A stretch of DNA of 51,808 nucleotides from Myroides sp. 1354 (GTDB taxonomy: Bacteria; Bacteroidota; Bacteroidia; Flavobacteriales; Flavobacteriaceae): the NCBI RefSeq assembly GCF_030324495.1, contig NZ_JACAGN010000009.1, forward strand, positions 1 through 51,808. Direction: 5' to 3'. The notes under the pieces were generated by a model. It made no database searches and had not been told where the DNA came from. It worked only from the letters and a program-made list of their open reading frames with translations. Below, piece after piece: positions 35,169 to 44,387 of the stretch. Position 1 is the stretch's first letter. Each line of letters begins with the position of its first letter. Made by a program: the position numbers and the translations under genes.

Positions 35169-35221
35169 TTCTTTTGTAATGTTAGCTAACAAATTTAATT
35201 AAACTATTAAATTCTAACATT

Positions 35222-35518
35222 ATGAATATAGATCGCACAGAATTCCTTTTATGGATGGAGCGTATTATGACACGCTTCGATCATTTGTCAGAACATATAA
35301 AAGATCTCCCTATAAAAACTCAAACCATAGATGGAGAAGAGCTTTTAGATAGTCAAGATGTAATGGCACTTTTTAAAATAAGTCCACGTTCCTTACAACG
35401 TTACCGCTCAGACGGTAAACTCCCATACTATACAATTAGTGGTAAACTCTACTACAAACGCTCAGATGTCAATCAGTTTATCAGAGAATGTTTTAAACAT
35501 CCTGTACGCAAGAAGTAA
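35222..35518 (+). CDS. HTH protein of conjugative element (excisionase-like)
   Basis: A 98-residue DNA-binding protein. The C-terminal half is a MerR/excisionase-type HTH_17 domain (LLDSQDVMALFKISPRSLQR, then YRSDGKLPYYTISGKLYYKR). The N-terminal half is helical (LLWMERIMTRFDHLSEHIK). Such genes regularly precede DUF3945 and topoisomerase III genes in Bacteroidota elements and relate to the excision regulators of CTnDOT. It is flanked by hairpins on both sides. Confidence 0.85.
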   Translation: MNIDRTEFLLWMERIMTRFDHLSEHIKDLPIKTQTIDGEELLDSQDVMALFKISPRSLQRYRSDGKLPYYTISGKLYYKRSDVNQFIRECFKHPVRKK

Positions 35519-35528
35519 ATAGCAGCTA

Positions 35529-35584
35529 AAAGCCAAGAGTGACCTTTAAAGCATACTATTTACTGAGCAGGCTCTCTTGGCTTT
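35529..35584 (+). terminator. Long-loop hairpin, terminator or small RNA
   Basis: AAAGCCAAGAG (35529-35539) / CTCTTGGCTTT (35574-35584) is an 11-bp stem with a 34-nt loop, followed by AGTTTTAAGTTTTT. It lies between the HTH gene and the DUF3945 gene. The loop is long for a terminator, so a regulatory RNA element is possible. Confidence 0.5.
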
Positions 35585-35619
35585 AGTTTTAAGTTTTTAA
35601 TCATTTAAAACTAGGTATT

Positions 35620-36933
35620 ATGAGTACAGAAACCACACAAAGACAAGTAGAGCACGACGTGCTTCTTGTCAATGATAAAACACAGAATAAGATTCAAGTA
35701 GTAAAGGGATTAGATAAAGATGGAAAACTTGAAACAGTACCACCAACTAAAAAGAATCAAAATCAATTTTTAAAAGTTGATCGTAACGGAGATTTCTTTT
35801 CCAACTTCTTTTCTAATTTTTTCAGCCAGCTTGAAAATCCAACACAGTTTACTTTCTTTAGAGTTCCGGAGCTTTTGACCATTAAGATGGCTAATCAAAT
35901 GCAAAAAGAACTGAATCAATCAGGACCAACTCATGAACTGTTTTTAAAACATCAAATAACTGAAGTAGGTAATGAGCTAAAGAAAGAGAACAAAGTAGCT
36001 GAACCTACAAAGGAGCAGGAGCAGTATAGTTCTAACAAGTTTGATATTAAAGACATTGATTGGGATTCACTTTCAAGACTTGGACTATCAAAAGAAAAGC
36101 TTCAAGAAATGGATTTGTTAGAACCACTCTTGCAAGGTTATAAAACCAAGGATTTAGTAGCTGTAAATTTAGATTTGGGCTCAGCTGTGTTTTCTTTAGA
36201 TGCAAGATTATCACTACAAAAAAACGAAGAGGGTAAGGTTGTAATGGCACTGGAAGGAGTAAAGAAATATCCCAATTTAAATGTACCGCTCTATGGGCAT
36301 GAGTTTTCAAAGCAGGATAAACACAACCTTTTAAAAACGGGTAATATGGGTAGGGTAGTGGATCTTGTCCATCCAACAACTAAGGAGAAGATTCCATCGG
36401 TTGTGAGCGTAGATAGACTTACCAATAACCTTGTAGTGACAAGAGTTGAGAAGATGCAACTGCCACACGAAGTAAAAGGAATTGTACTTAGTGAACAGCA
36501 GCTACAAACTTTAAAAGAGGGTAAACCACTACTTGTAGAGGGAATGACTTCAGCTAAAGGAAATTTATTTAATGCCGAGATTCAGTTTAACGCAGCTAAA
36601 GGTCATATTGAGTTTTTGTTTGACAATACCAATAAGCAGAGTAAGAATAACTCGCAAAACCAATCCCAACTATCAGATGATTTAAAAAGTTTTAGAGGAA
36701 AAGAACTTACTGAAAAACAGCAAGGTGATTTATTGGAAGGCAAGGCTGTTTATGTCAAAGATCTTTTAGATAAAAGAGGGAATACGTATCAAGGCTATGT
36801 GACGTATAACAAAGAAACCAAGCTAGCTGATTTCTCTTTCCAAAACCCGAACAAAGAACAGCAGTCAAAGGCGCAATCACAATCAGAAAAACAAACGGAC
36901 GAGCCTAAAAAAACAAAAGGACGTAAAATGTAA
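35620..36933 (+). CDS. DUF4099/DUF3945 conjugative-element protein
   Basis: A 437-residue soluble protein. DUF4099 lies in the middle (around DIDWDSLSRLGLSKEKLQEM). Repeated DUF3945 units lie in the C-terminal half, with two similar 'L-x-G-K-x-L' segments (LKEGKPLLVEGMTSAKGNLF and LLEGKAVYVKDLLDKRGNTY). A Gln/Lys-rich tail follows. The function is unknown. It is one of the most constant genes beside topB in Bacteroidota conjugative elements, and the 11-bp gap to topB indicates one operon. Confidence 0.85.
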   Translation: MSTETTQRQVEHDVLLVNDKTQNKIQVVKGLDKDGKLETVPPTKKNQNQFLKVDRNGDFFSNFFSNFFSQLENPTQFTFFRVPELLTIKMANQMQKELNQSGPTHELFLKHQITEVGNELKKENKVAEPTKEQEQYSSNKFDIKDIDWDSLSRLGLSKEKLQEMDLLEPLLQGYKTKDLVAVNLDLGSAVFSLDARLSLQKNEEGKVVMALEGVKKYPNLNVPLYGHEFSKQDKHNLLKTGNMGRVVDLVHPTTKEKIPSVVSVDRLTNNLVVTRVEKMQLPHEVKGIVLSEQQLQTLKEGKPLLVEGMTSAKGNLFNAEIQFNAAKGHIEFLFDNTNKQSKNNSQNQSQLSDDLKSFRGKELTEKQQGDLLEGKAVYVKDLLDKRGNTYQGYVTYNKETKLADFSFQNPNKEQQSKAQSQSEKQTDEPKKTKGRKM

Positions 36934-36944
36934 AGCTATAGACT

Positions 36945-39002
36945 ATGATTGTAATTCTTGCAGAAAAACCAAGTGTAGCTAGGGAGATAGCTCTACTTGT
37001 TGGAGCCAAAACAAAAAAGGATGGCTTTATTGAAGGAAATGGCTACTGTATTACTTGGGCAATTGGTCACTTAGTATCATTGGCTATGCCAGAGGATTAT
37101 GGATTTCAAGGTTTTAAAAGAGAAGCTTTACCAATATTACCAAGGTCTTATTTGTTAGTACCAAGAAAGGTCAAAAAAGAAAACAAATACACTTCTGATC
37201 CAGGAGCTTTAAAACAACTTAAGGTCATTGATAAACTCTTTAAAACATGTGCTGAGATAATTGTAGCCACTGATGCAGGTAGGGAAGGAGAGCTTATCTT
37301 TCGATATATCTACCAGTATTTAAACTGTGATAAACCATTTAAAAGGTTGTGGATAAGTTCACTTACTGAAAAAGCAATTAAAGATGGACTTCAAAACCTT
37401 AAAGATGGAAGCGCTTTTGATGGACTTTTTAGAGCAGGTCACAGTAGAAGTAGAGCGGATTGGCTTGTTGGTGTAAACGCTTCACAGGCGTTAACTGTAT
37501 CAATGAATGATTCGGTGTATTCACTAGGTAGAGTACAAACTCCAACGCTGAGTCTTATTTGTAAACGGTATTTAGAGAACACGTCTTTTAAAAAGAAACT
37601 CTATTATCAAATTGAGCTTGTCCATCAAAAAGAAGGTATATTATTTAAATCGCTCTCAACTGATAAATGGGAAGATAAACAAAAAGCAGAACAAGCTTTA
37701 AAACTCATTGACAAACAAAGTGAGGTTAAAATACAAAAAGTAGAAACCAAAACAATAAGAGAAGAGTCCCCACTTCTTTTTGATTTAACCTCACTTCAAA
37801 AAAGAGCCAATGAGCTGTTTGGGTTCTCAGCAGAAGAGACACTTAGTATTACTCAAAGCTTGTATGAAAAGAAGTTTATCACCTATCCAAGAACTTCAAG
37901 TAAGTACATTCCAGAGGATTTATGGGCAGAGGTGCCTAACTTATTGAAGGTACTTTCAGATGATAACAGGTATAGTAATTTTCTTTTAAAAGTAAAGATG
38001 ACAAGGCTTAATAAGAAGATAGTAAATGATGTAAAGGTTACAGATCATCATGGACTATTAACCACAGACAGACTTCCTTCAGCTATTAACGCTAAAGAAG
38101 AGAGTATTTATCATTTGATTGCTCAAAGAGTATGGGAAAGTGTATTTGAATCTTGTGTAAAAAAGCAAACAGAGGTAACCTTAAATGTTTTGGATTATGA
38201 GTTTAGTTTTAAGTCTTCTTCAATAATAGAGCTTGGGTGGAGAGAGGTAAGAAAGGAGTTATCTTCTACTGATGAGATAATAATTGATTTACCAGAGTTA
38301 AAACAAGGCGAGAATCTAAAAATTAAAGAATCAATTGCTCTTGAAAAATCAACAAGACCTAAAGCTTTATATACAGAAAGCACACTGCTTTCTGCTATGG
38401 AAAACGCTTCTAAAGAAGTAGAGGATAAGTCACTTCAAAACGTTATTAAAGACATGGGAATTGGAACTGCAGCTACAAGAGCTTCTATTATTGAAACGCT
38501 TTTAAAAAGGGGTTATATCACAAGAAAAGCCAAGTCGCTTGTTCCAACAGAGAAAGGACTCAAAGTATATGAAATAGTTAAGGATAAACTTATCTCCGAT
38601 GTACTTCTAACAGCTAAATGGGAATCTGCTTTTAAAGATATTGAAGAGAATAAAATCGATATGGAAGATTTTCATAGGCAGATTGAAGATTACACTTCGG
38701 AGATAACAGCAGAGCTTTTAGCTATTAAACCAGTCACTGAAACAGATCATCTATCTTGTCCCAAGTGTAAACAGCATACACTTCAATTAAGAGAAAAAGT
38801 AGTGAAATGTTTAGAACCTGATTGCAACTGGATATTGTTTATAGAGGTCTGTGGAATTAAACTATTCCTTGATGATATCACTGACCTAGTACAACAAGGC
38901 AAAACCAAACTCTTAAAAGGATTGACAAGTAAAGTAGGGAAGAAGTTTGATGCTTATCTTGTTTTGAAAGAAGATTGTACCACAGGGTTTGAATTTAAGT
39001 AA
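36945..39002 (+). CDS. topB: DNA topoisomerase III, element-encoded
   Basis: A type IA topoisomerase that relaxes negative supercoils and can decatenate replicating or transferring DNA. The Toprim domain opens the 685-residue protein (ILAEKPSVAREIA) with the acidic motif VATDAGREGELIFRYIY. The active-site Tyr lies in KKFITYPRTSSKYIP. A C-terminal zinc ribbon is present (CPKCKQHTLQL then CLEPDCNW). It corresponds to the topoisomerase carried by CTnDOT-like elements, where it is linked to excision. It is full length and co-transcribed with the DUF3945 gene. The RES gene converges 20 bp away. Confidence 0.93.
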   Translation: MIVILAEKPSVAREIALLVGAKTKKDGFIEGNGYCITWAIGHLVSLAMPEDYGFQGFKREALPILPRSYLLVPRKVKKENKYTSDPGALKQLKVIDKLFKTCAEIIVATDAGREGELIFRYIYQYLNCDKPFKRLWISSLTEKAIKDGLQNLKDGSAFDGLFRAGHSRSRADWLVGVNASQALTVSMNDSVYSLGRVQTPTLSLICKRYLENTSFKKKLYYQIELVHQKEGILFKSLSTDKWEDKQKAEQALKLIDKQSEVKIQKVETKTIREESPLLFDLTSLQKRANELFGFSAEETLSITQSLYEKKFITYPRTSSKYIPEDLWAEVPNLLKVLSDDNRYSNFLLKVKMTRLNKKIVNDVKVTDHHGLLTTDRLPSAINAKEESIYHLIAQRVWESVFESCVKKQTEVTLNVLDYEFSFKSSSIIELGWREVRKELSSTDEIIIDLPELKQGENLKIKESIALEKSTRPKALYTESTLLSAMENASKEVEDKSLQNVIKDMGIGTAATRASIIETLLKRGYITRKAKSLVPTEKGLKVYEIVKDKLISDVLLTAKWESAFKDIEENKIDMEDFHRQIEDYTSEITAELLAIKPVTETDHLSCPKCKQHTLQLREKVVKCLEPDCNWILFIEVCGIKLFLDDITDLVQQGKTKLLKGLTSKVGKKFDAYLVLKEDCTTGFEFK

Positions 39003-39023
39003 GATTGAAAAAAGGAAGCTATA

Positions 39024-40223
39024 TTATGGCTTCCTTTTTTTAGTTATTTTTTGTGTTTTTAGCGTATCGCTTTTCATGTGTAACACTTTGAGACTTTCTT
39101 TGTTATTTAAAAATAGAACACATGCTTTTTTTTTGTTTTTAGAGGAGTGATAAATAATACCATCAATTTTATTTTCTTCTTTTAATCTATTTGAAAAAGG
39201 GAATCTGAAATATTCTGTTACAATTTGCGTAGGTACATAGTTAATGTGTGTTCTATTATCTTTTTCAATAGGGGCGGAAAAGTCTTCGATAAAATCTCTA
39301 ATAAATTGTATTAGGAAACGATTATTTAAACTTTTTAAATCAAAAGGACTAGTAGGTTTAGGTAATGCTGTAAAGTCAATTACATTTAATTCTTTTTTTG
39401 AAATAAATTCTACTGTAGTATAAAAAGAATTTTTTTTGTCATTAATATCTATTACTTCTAACAATGTTGTTTCTTCTTCAAATGCCCCATAGAACATTGA
39501 TATACCAGCAGGACTCATCCTATTAGCATAAATAGCATATTCATCAGGAGGAGAGGTCATTCCTTCAGAGGTTAAGACAGTTTTATCTTCTTTCATATGC
39601 TGTCTACATCTATAAAATGTAGTTTTAATAGGTAGTCGTTTTATAAGCTTGAAACTTTTAACAGCTCTGCTAATTTCTTTAAATATTTGATTTGAATTCA
39701 TTAAATAATCATCTGAATTCAAATCATTAATTTGACCAAAGAAATAACGTGACCTATTATTAACAACTTCTTTGAAATATTGCCAACTATATAACATTGT
39801 TTCATGTGGGGTTTCATGATATAAATTATATTCTGCCCAACATTTAGAATAATCAATAGAGCTACTAATATCAGATGATAAATCATAATCATCAATATTT
39901 AATCCCAAATGATCCTCTAAAATTTCATTAGTGGTATATATTTCGCCGATATAACCTCCTTCTCGAGAATTATAGGTCATGAAATTAGCAGGATCAGTGT
40001 ATGAGTGAGAGTTAATTACAGTAATAAAAAACTCCATTAATTCTTCTAATGATATGACTTTTTTGTTTCTATTACAATAATCACAATATCCTAAATTTGC
40101 ATTTAGATTTATATATTTCTTTATACCTTTATCATTAAGATGTTGATTACAAAGGTATTTTTCAGGGATATTATTTAATCCTAATTCTTCTAAGCGAAGA
40201 GCCTCTTCCATTACGATACTCAT
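39024..40223 (-). CDS. RES-domain protein with HEPN-associated N-terminus
   Basis: The C-terminal half is a RES domain (FYRCRQHMKED; RMSPAGISMFYGAFEEETTLLEV), with the Arg and Glu typical of NAD-consuming RES toxins. The N-terminal ~170 residues match the HEPN/RES-associated domain and open with a zinc-type CxxH/CxxC pattern (YLCNQH then CDYCNR). I use ATG 40223 (MSIVMEEALRLEELG, 399 residues). A start at 40269-40271 overlapping the radC stop as ATGA is possible and would couple them. No separate Xre-type antitoxin is beside it. A growth-arrest or anti-phage role on the element is plausible; the catalytic activity is inferred. Confidence 0.78.
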   Translation of the reverse strand: MSIVMEEALRLEELGLNNIPEKYLCNQHLNDKGIKKYINLNANLGYCDYCNRNKKVISLEELMEFFITVINSHSYTDPANFMTYNSREGGYIGEIYTTNEILEDHLGLNIDDYDLSSDISSSIDYSKCWAEYNLYHETPHETMLYSWQYFKEVVNNRSRYFFGQINDLNSDDYLMNSNQIFKEISRAVKSFKLIKRLPIKTTFYRCRQHMKEDKTVLTSEGMTSPPDEYAIYANRMSPAGISMFYGAFEEETTLLEVIDINDKKNSFYTTVEFISKKELNVIDFTALPKPTSPFDLKSLNNRFLIQFIRDFIEDFSAPIEKDNRTHINYVPTQIVTEYFRFPFSNRLKEENKIDGIIYHSSKNKKKACVLFLNNKESLKVLHMKSDTLKTQKITKKRKP

Positions 40224-40267
40224 AATACATATAGTTATTGATTTAGTAAATGTAGAGAATAAAAGTA

Positions 40268-40738
40268 TCATAAGACGCTTTCATCTGCAAAAGAGTAATA
40301 ACTCTCAGAAGTTATTATTAAATGGTCTAAAAGAGCAATATCAAGTATTTGACTCGCTTGTTTAATCTTTTGAGTGATTTGTTTATCCGCATCACTTGGT
40401 TGTAATTTTCCTGATGGGTGATTATGTACTAAGATAAAAGCTGTGCTTTTAGACTTTAGTAAAGCTGCAAATATCAATCTAAGATCAACGACTGTTCCAG
40501 TAATGCCACCTGATGAAATTTCAAGTACACCAAGTACTCTATTATTGTTTGAAAGCATTAGTACTTTAAACTGTTCTAATAATTCAATTTTATTCTCATC
40601 CCAAGCTTTTAAAGCTACTTCAAAAGCGGAGTAAGAAGATTCAATTCTTGGTCTTTCAGATGCTTTAACTTTAGATTTGTAGATTAGTTCTATCTCTGAT
40701 GCCACTAACCAATTGTTGTTTAAAACTGAATTTTCCAT
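40268..40738 (-). CDS. radC: RadC-like JAB-domain protein
   Basis: An MPN/JAB metalloprotein of 156 residues with the conserved metal motif HNHPSGKLQPSDAD and an upstream Glu in the VLGVLEIS segment. It is the short RadC form carried by mobile elements, without the helix-hairpin-helix N-terminus of chromosomal RadC. The role is unknown; a DNA-repair function is no longer accepted for the family. It is translated just before the RES gene (stop at 40268-40270), so the two form an operon. Confidence 0.9.
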   Translation of the reverse strand: MENSVLNNNWLVASEIELIYKSKVKASERPRIESSYSAFEVALKAWDENKIELLEQFKVLMLSNNNRVLGVLEISSGGITGTVVDLRLIFAALLKSKSTAFILVHNHPSGKLQPSDADKQITQKIKQASQILDIALLDHLIITSESYYSFADESVL

Positions 40739-40778
40739 AATATTATATTTTTAAATTAATTATGGAGCAGCTATAGGT

Positions 40779-40834
40779 AATGCTTAAGCAAGCGCAAAAA
40801 GCAACGCAATAAAGCGAAGACAAGGTCAAGCATT
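40779..40834. repeat. AAGC-rich iteron-like region with outer inverted repeat
   Basis: AATGCTT (40779-40785) and AAGCATT (40828-40834) bracket a G+C-richer stretch with repeated AAGC/CGC words (AAGCAAGCGC, AAAGCAACGC, AAAGCG). It lies in the divergent gap between radC and the HNH gene. It could be a protein-binding or transfer-origin-like site, or part of both promoters. Confidence 0.35.
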
Positions 40835-40935
40835 TATGGGGGAATTTTTTGAAAGCGAACCGCAGAGTAATACCTTGCTTAGTGAGAGAATTGATAAAAA
40901 ATAAATACATTTACCTAAATAAATTTAGATATAAG

Positions 40936-41739
40936 ATGCTAGATATTAGAGAAGAAAGTAGTTTAAAGTATAATCCTCCTACATATGAAGATTTAAGAAA
41001 ACGTATTGAATATTATTTTGTGAGAAAACAAAATTTTTCATCTTTTTCTAATCAAGATTTTACAAATGATAAGGGAAGATTAAAAGATAGGTTGCCCTAC
41101 CATTATCAATTATTGTGTAAAGAGTGGCTAGATATAAAAATTAAAATCTTAGAGAGAGATAACTGTACTTGTCAAAGATGTGGGGTGAAAAATGAATATT
41201 TTTTATTGAAGTTAGAAAATATCATTGAGATTAATTACTTTAAATGTATGCCAATCTCAGATGAAGAATTTCAAATAAAAGTTAATGATCAGATTGAAAA
41301 TTGGAAAAACGGACCTATGGGACGTATAGCAAAGAAAGGATATGATGAAAAGAAGTTTAATTCATTAGTAAAACAACATACTAGTTGGTTTGAGTCACAA
41401 AGAAAAGTTAAGACTTTACCTGGTAGTTACGTATGGCATTCTCTTGAAATTCACCATAGATATTATGTAAATGAAGCATATGCTTGGGATTATGACTTAT
41501 CTGCATTGATAACTTTATGTTCAAATTGTCATAGAGAAGTTCATCAGTTAAACAATCCTTCAGTCCTTATATTTAGGGAACATCCTAATCCTAATAAAAG
41601 TTTTGAGGACCAAAAAGGATTACTTCTAGATTATTCCTTTGATTGTGACCGATGTCATGGAAAGGGTTTTATTTTAGAATATAATCATATTGAAAATGGA
41701 ATATGTTTTGCTTGTTATGGTATTGGACATGTTCATTAA
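40936..41739 (+). CDS. HNH-type protein with DnaJ-like zinc finger
   Basis: A nuclease-like protein of 267 residues from ATG 40936. The N-terminal part is charged and helical. The zinc/HNH core has C79xxC82 (CTCQRCG), His173-His174 (LEIHHRYYVNEAYAWDYDLS) and C195xxCH199 (CSNCHREVH). Beyond it is a second zinc motif, C237DRCHGKG and C257FACYGIG, the CxxCxGxG repeat typical of DnaJ. Its role in the element is unknown. Codons upstream to 40849 (TTG) run into the iteron-like region and are less likely used. Confidence 0.72.
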   Translation: MLDIREESSLKYNPPTYEDLRKRIEYYFVRKQNFSSFSNQDFTNDKGRLKDRLPYHYQLLCKEWLDIKIKILERDNCTCQRCGVKNEYFLLKLENIIEINYFKCMPISDEEFQIKVNDQIENWKNGPMGRIAKKGYDEKKFNSLVKQHTSWFESQRKVKTLPGSYVWHSLEIHHRYYVNEAYAWDYDLSALITLCSNCHREVHQLNNPSVLIFREHPNPNKSFEDQKGLLLDYSFDCDRCHGKGFILEYNHIENGICFACYGIGHVH

Positions 41740-41746
41740 TATAGCT

Positions 41747-43753
41747 TTATGATATCTTCTTATTAATCAAATGAGCCAATTCAGGATCGTTTTCAATGCG
41801 TTTTAGCTCCAAATCAATAATTGCCTCAACATCAAGTTTAACTTGCCTGTAATTCGCTTGAATCGTCTGATCTAATGTATTATTACCCTTAGCATCTAAA
41901 AAAGAAGTTATCTGAGGTATCTTTTGAAAGGATTTCATTTCTTGAGAAACCTTTTCATTATCAACCACTATCTCTGAGTGAAATATCTTTTGCTCTATAC
42001 GCTGTTCAAAATTATCAGAAACAGCACCTACAAACATTCCTTGGGTAAGGGTAGATATCTTAGATGCCGGAATAAGCGTATCAAGCTGAGTAGAGAAGGA
42101 GGTTGAGCGGTCATTTCTATTAATGGAAATACTTTGTCGCTTTTGAAGTATTTTGCCAAAGCGTTCTGATAGTGCTTTAGCTGTATCTCCCACTACTTGA
42201 CCTGAGAAGATATTACCAACTGTGTTTTGAATTACCTTACTTTCTTTATCTCCGTAATCTCTGTTAAGCTGTGAGAAATCTTGAAATCCTAAGCACACAG
42301 CTACTTTATTACTACGAGCAGTAGCAATAAGGTTATCGAGACCTCTAAAATAGATAGTAGGTAACTCATCTATGATAACAGAACTTTTAAGTTGGCCTTT
42401 TTTATTGATTAGTTTTACAATACGGGAGTTATAAAGCCCAAGAGCAGCAGAGTAAATGTTTTGACGATCAGGATTGTTTCCCACACAGAGTATTTTAGGC
42501 GCAGCCGGATTATTAATATCCAAAGTAAAATCATCTCCTGTCATAACCCAGTATAGCGATGGAGAAATCATACGAGAAAGGGGAATTTTAGCAGAAGCTA
42601 TTTGCCCTTGTAATTGGTCTTGCGCTCCGCCTTCCCAAGCGTCCATAAAAGGAGAAAGGTAATTCTCTAAATCAGAGTAGGAGGTAAGGATGGTAAATAC
42701 ATCAACATATTTTTTATTTAAAAGCTCAATAGCGTGAGGAAACGTACAATACTTTCCATTTTGATAGATCTTTAAAAACCATATAATAGCTGCTAATAGT
42801 ATGATTGGAGATTCTACAAAAAAGTCACCTTGTTTTTGTATCCACGAGCGGTTAAGATTAAGCATAATGGTATAAGCTGATTCATAAGCATCAGATATAT
42901 CTGTCATAAAGGATGGGTTAATAGGATTACAACGATGACTGCGACTTGGATCATCAAAGTTTATAACGTAGAACTTGGGAGTAATAGCGTATTTATCTTT
43001 GTGTAACAGTAAATGATTATAAGCGATAGTTGATAAATCATCAAACTTAAAATCGTAGATATACATGGAGAATCCCTTTTCAATTTGTTGCTTGATAAAG
43101 CTATTTATCACAGCATAGGATTTACCGGAACCAGGAGTACCCAATACAATAGTAGCTCTAAAAGGATTTACAATATTGATCCACCCATTGTTCCATCTTC
43201 CTTTGTAATAAAACCTTGAAGGAAGGTTAACAGAGTATTCATTTTCAATAAGACGAGTCTCTTGCATAAAACTTTCGTTCTCGAAATTAAATACGTCTTG
43301 CATAAGGTTGTCGTTTAAGAGCCTACTAATCCAAGCTCCTGAAACCAAAAGTAAGATATAGCCTAAGAAAGTACTTGCTATATACAGTATAGCACTCCAA
43401 ACATATCCAAAATCAAGTAAAAAGAAATTGAAAAAAAACAGACAAAAACCAACTGTAAAAACACCTATGATTTTAGAGACTGTTATCTTTTCATGTTTTA
43501 CACCTTTGCCTCCCCACAGGCTTAAAGAGAGTAAAACCAAACAAAAGAGTTTAGTATAGAGTAAATGAGAAAATAGTCCCGCTGTTTGATTGAAGTTAAC
43601 TAGTATTCGATCTACAACATTGTGCGTTATTCCTATGTTTAAAAAGAAAGAATAACAGTACCAGTATAAGTGAATAAGTATTATTATAATACTTACTGCT
43701 CGCATAAACGCCAAGATTTTAGCAAGAGCTTTTAAATCGTCTTCTGATTGCAT
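41747..43753 (-). CDS. VirD4/TraG-type conjugative coupling protein
   Basis: A type IV coupling ATPase that brings the relaxosome to the mating channel (called MobC or TraG in Bacteroidota elements). The 668 residues have about four N-terminal membrane helices (20-40, 60-80, 95-118, 120-142). Walker A is GTPGSGKS at 205-212, Walker B is SSVIIDELPTIYF, and the TraM/TraG motif VCLGFQDFSQLNRDYG follows. It is complete. The relaxase genes that normally sit directly upstream are missing here, as are all tra genes. Confidence 0.9.
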   Translation of the reverse strand: MQSEDDLKALAKILAFMRAVSIIIILIHLYWYCYSFFLNIGITHNVVDRILVNFNQTAGLFSHLLYTKLFCLVLLSLSLWGGKGVKHEKITVSKIIGVFTVGFCLFFFNFFLLDFGYVWSAILYIASTFLGYILLLVSGAWISRLLNDNLMQDVFNFENESFMQETRLIENEYSVNLPSRFYYKGRWNNGWINIVNPFRATIVLGTPGSGKSYAVINSFIKQQIEKGFSMYIYDFKFDDLSTIAYNHLLLHKDKYAITPKFYVINFDDPSRSHRCNPINPSFMTDISDAYESAYTIMLNLNRSWIQKQGDFFVESPIILLAAIIWFLKIYQNGKYCTFPHAIELLNKKYVDVFTILTSYSDLENYLSPFMDAWEGGAQDQLQGQIASAKIPLSRMISPSLYWVMTGDDFTLDINNPAAPKILCVGNNPDRQNIYSAALGLYNSRIVKLINKKGQLKSSVIIDELPTIYFRGLDNLIATARSNKVAVCLGFQDFSQLNRDYGDKESKVIQNTVGNIFSGQVVGDTAKALSERFGKILQKRQSISINRNDRSTSFSTQLDTLIPASKISTLTQGMFVGAVSDNFEQRIEQKIFHSEIVVDNEKVSQEMKSFQKIPQITSFLDAKGNNTLDQTIQANYRQVKLDVEAIIDLELKRIENDPELAHLINKKIS

Positions 43754-43919
43754 AATAAATGTAATTAAGATTAATGATTTAAAGTATTAGTGTATCAATC
43801 TAAAAGCTTGACATTGGAATTATAAGGTATTATTTGGCTTTAATAAATAGCAAGACAGCATTATTAAAACTTGTCAATTGTATTATAATTCCTATTTTTA
43901 AAAACCAATATTAATTATT

Positions 43920-44387
43920 ATGAACCATTTAAAAGTGAAAGACTATCTGAAAAGCAAGGGCTTTGAAGATCGTTTTATTGAATTTAAGGAGAGTACAGCT
44001 ACTGTAGGAGAAGCTGCAATTGCGATTGGTTGTGATAGCGACCAAATAGCAAAGAGTATAACACTTTATGCCCCAGAAGAGGGAACTGCTATTCTTGTCG
44101 TAGCTTCAGGAAATAGTAAAGTAGATAATAAAGCTTTTAAAGATACTTTTGGTATTAAAGCTAAGATGCTTAAATATGAAGATGTAGAAGAACTAGTGGG
44201 GCATCAAGTAGGAGGAGTCTGTCCTTTTAAGGTAAAAGAATCAACCAAAGTTTATTTTGATGAATCTTTAAAAAAACATCAAGTACTCTATCCAGCAGGA
44301 GGGAGCGCTAATACTGTAGTCCAATTAAAACAAGAAGAACTACTTGGCTTATGTGATTTTGTTGATTGGGTATCTGTTACAAAGTAG
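43920..44387 (+). CDS. ybaK: YbaK/EbsC-family aminoacyl-tRNA deacylase
   Basis: A trans-editing enzyme that hydrolyses mischarged tRNA such as Cys-tRNA(Pro). At 155 residues it has the family blocks ATVGEAAIAIGCDSDQIAKS, with the conserved Lys of the active site, VVASGNSKVDNKAFKDTFG and HQVGGVCPFKV. It stands alone at the right border of the element remnant, with about 165 bp before it. A terminator follows about 165 bp downstream. Probably normal chromosome. Confidence 0.88.
   Translation: MNHLKVKDYLKSKGFEDRFIEFKESTATVGEAAIAIGCDSDQIAKSITLYAPEEGTAILVVASGNSKVDNKAFKDTFGIKAKMLKYEDVEELVGHQVGGVCPFKVKESTKVYFDESLKKHQVLYPAGGSANTVVQLKQEELLGLCDFVDWVSVTK

Larger units (their letters stand above)
34533..43753. 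mobile_element. Remnant or part of an integrative conjugative element
   Basis: The set XRE regulator, HTH protein, DUF3945 protein, topoisomerase III, RadC, HNH nuclease and VirD4/TraG-type coupling protein is characteristic of Bacteroidota conjugative transposons. Relaxase (mobA/mobB) and tra mating-pair genes, normally next to the coupling-protein gene, are absent; ordinary chromosomal ybaK and the ilv operon follow at once. The rteC (21.1 kb) and integrase (13.1 kb) genes may belong to the same element, which would make 13-44 kb a genomic island. Exact ends and att repeats were not found. Confidence 0.55.
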
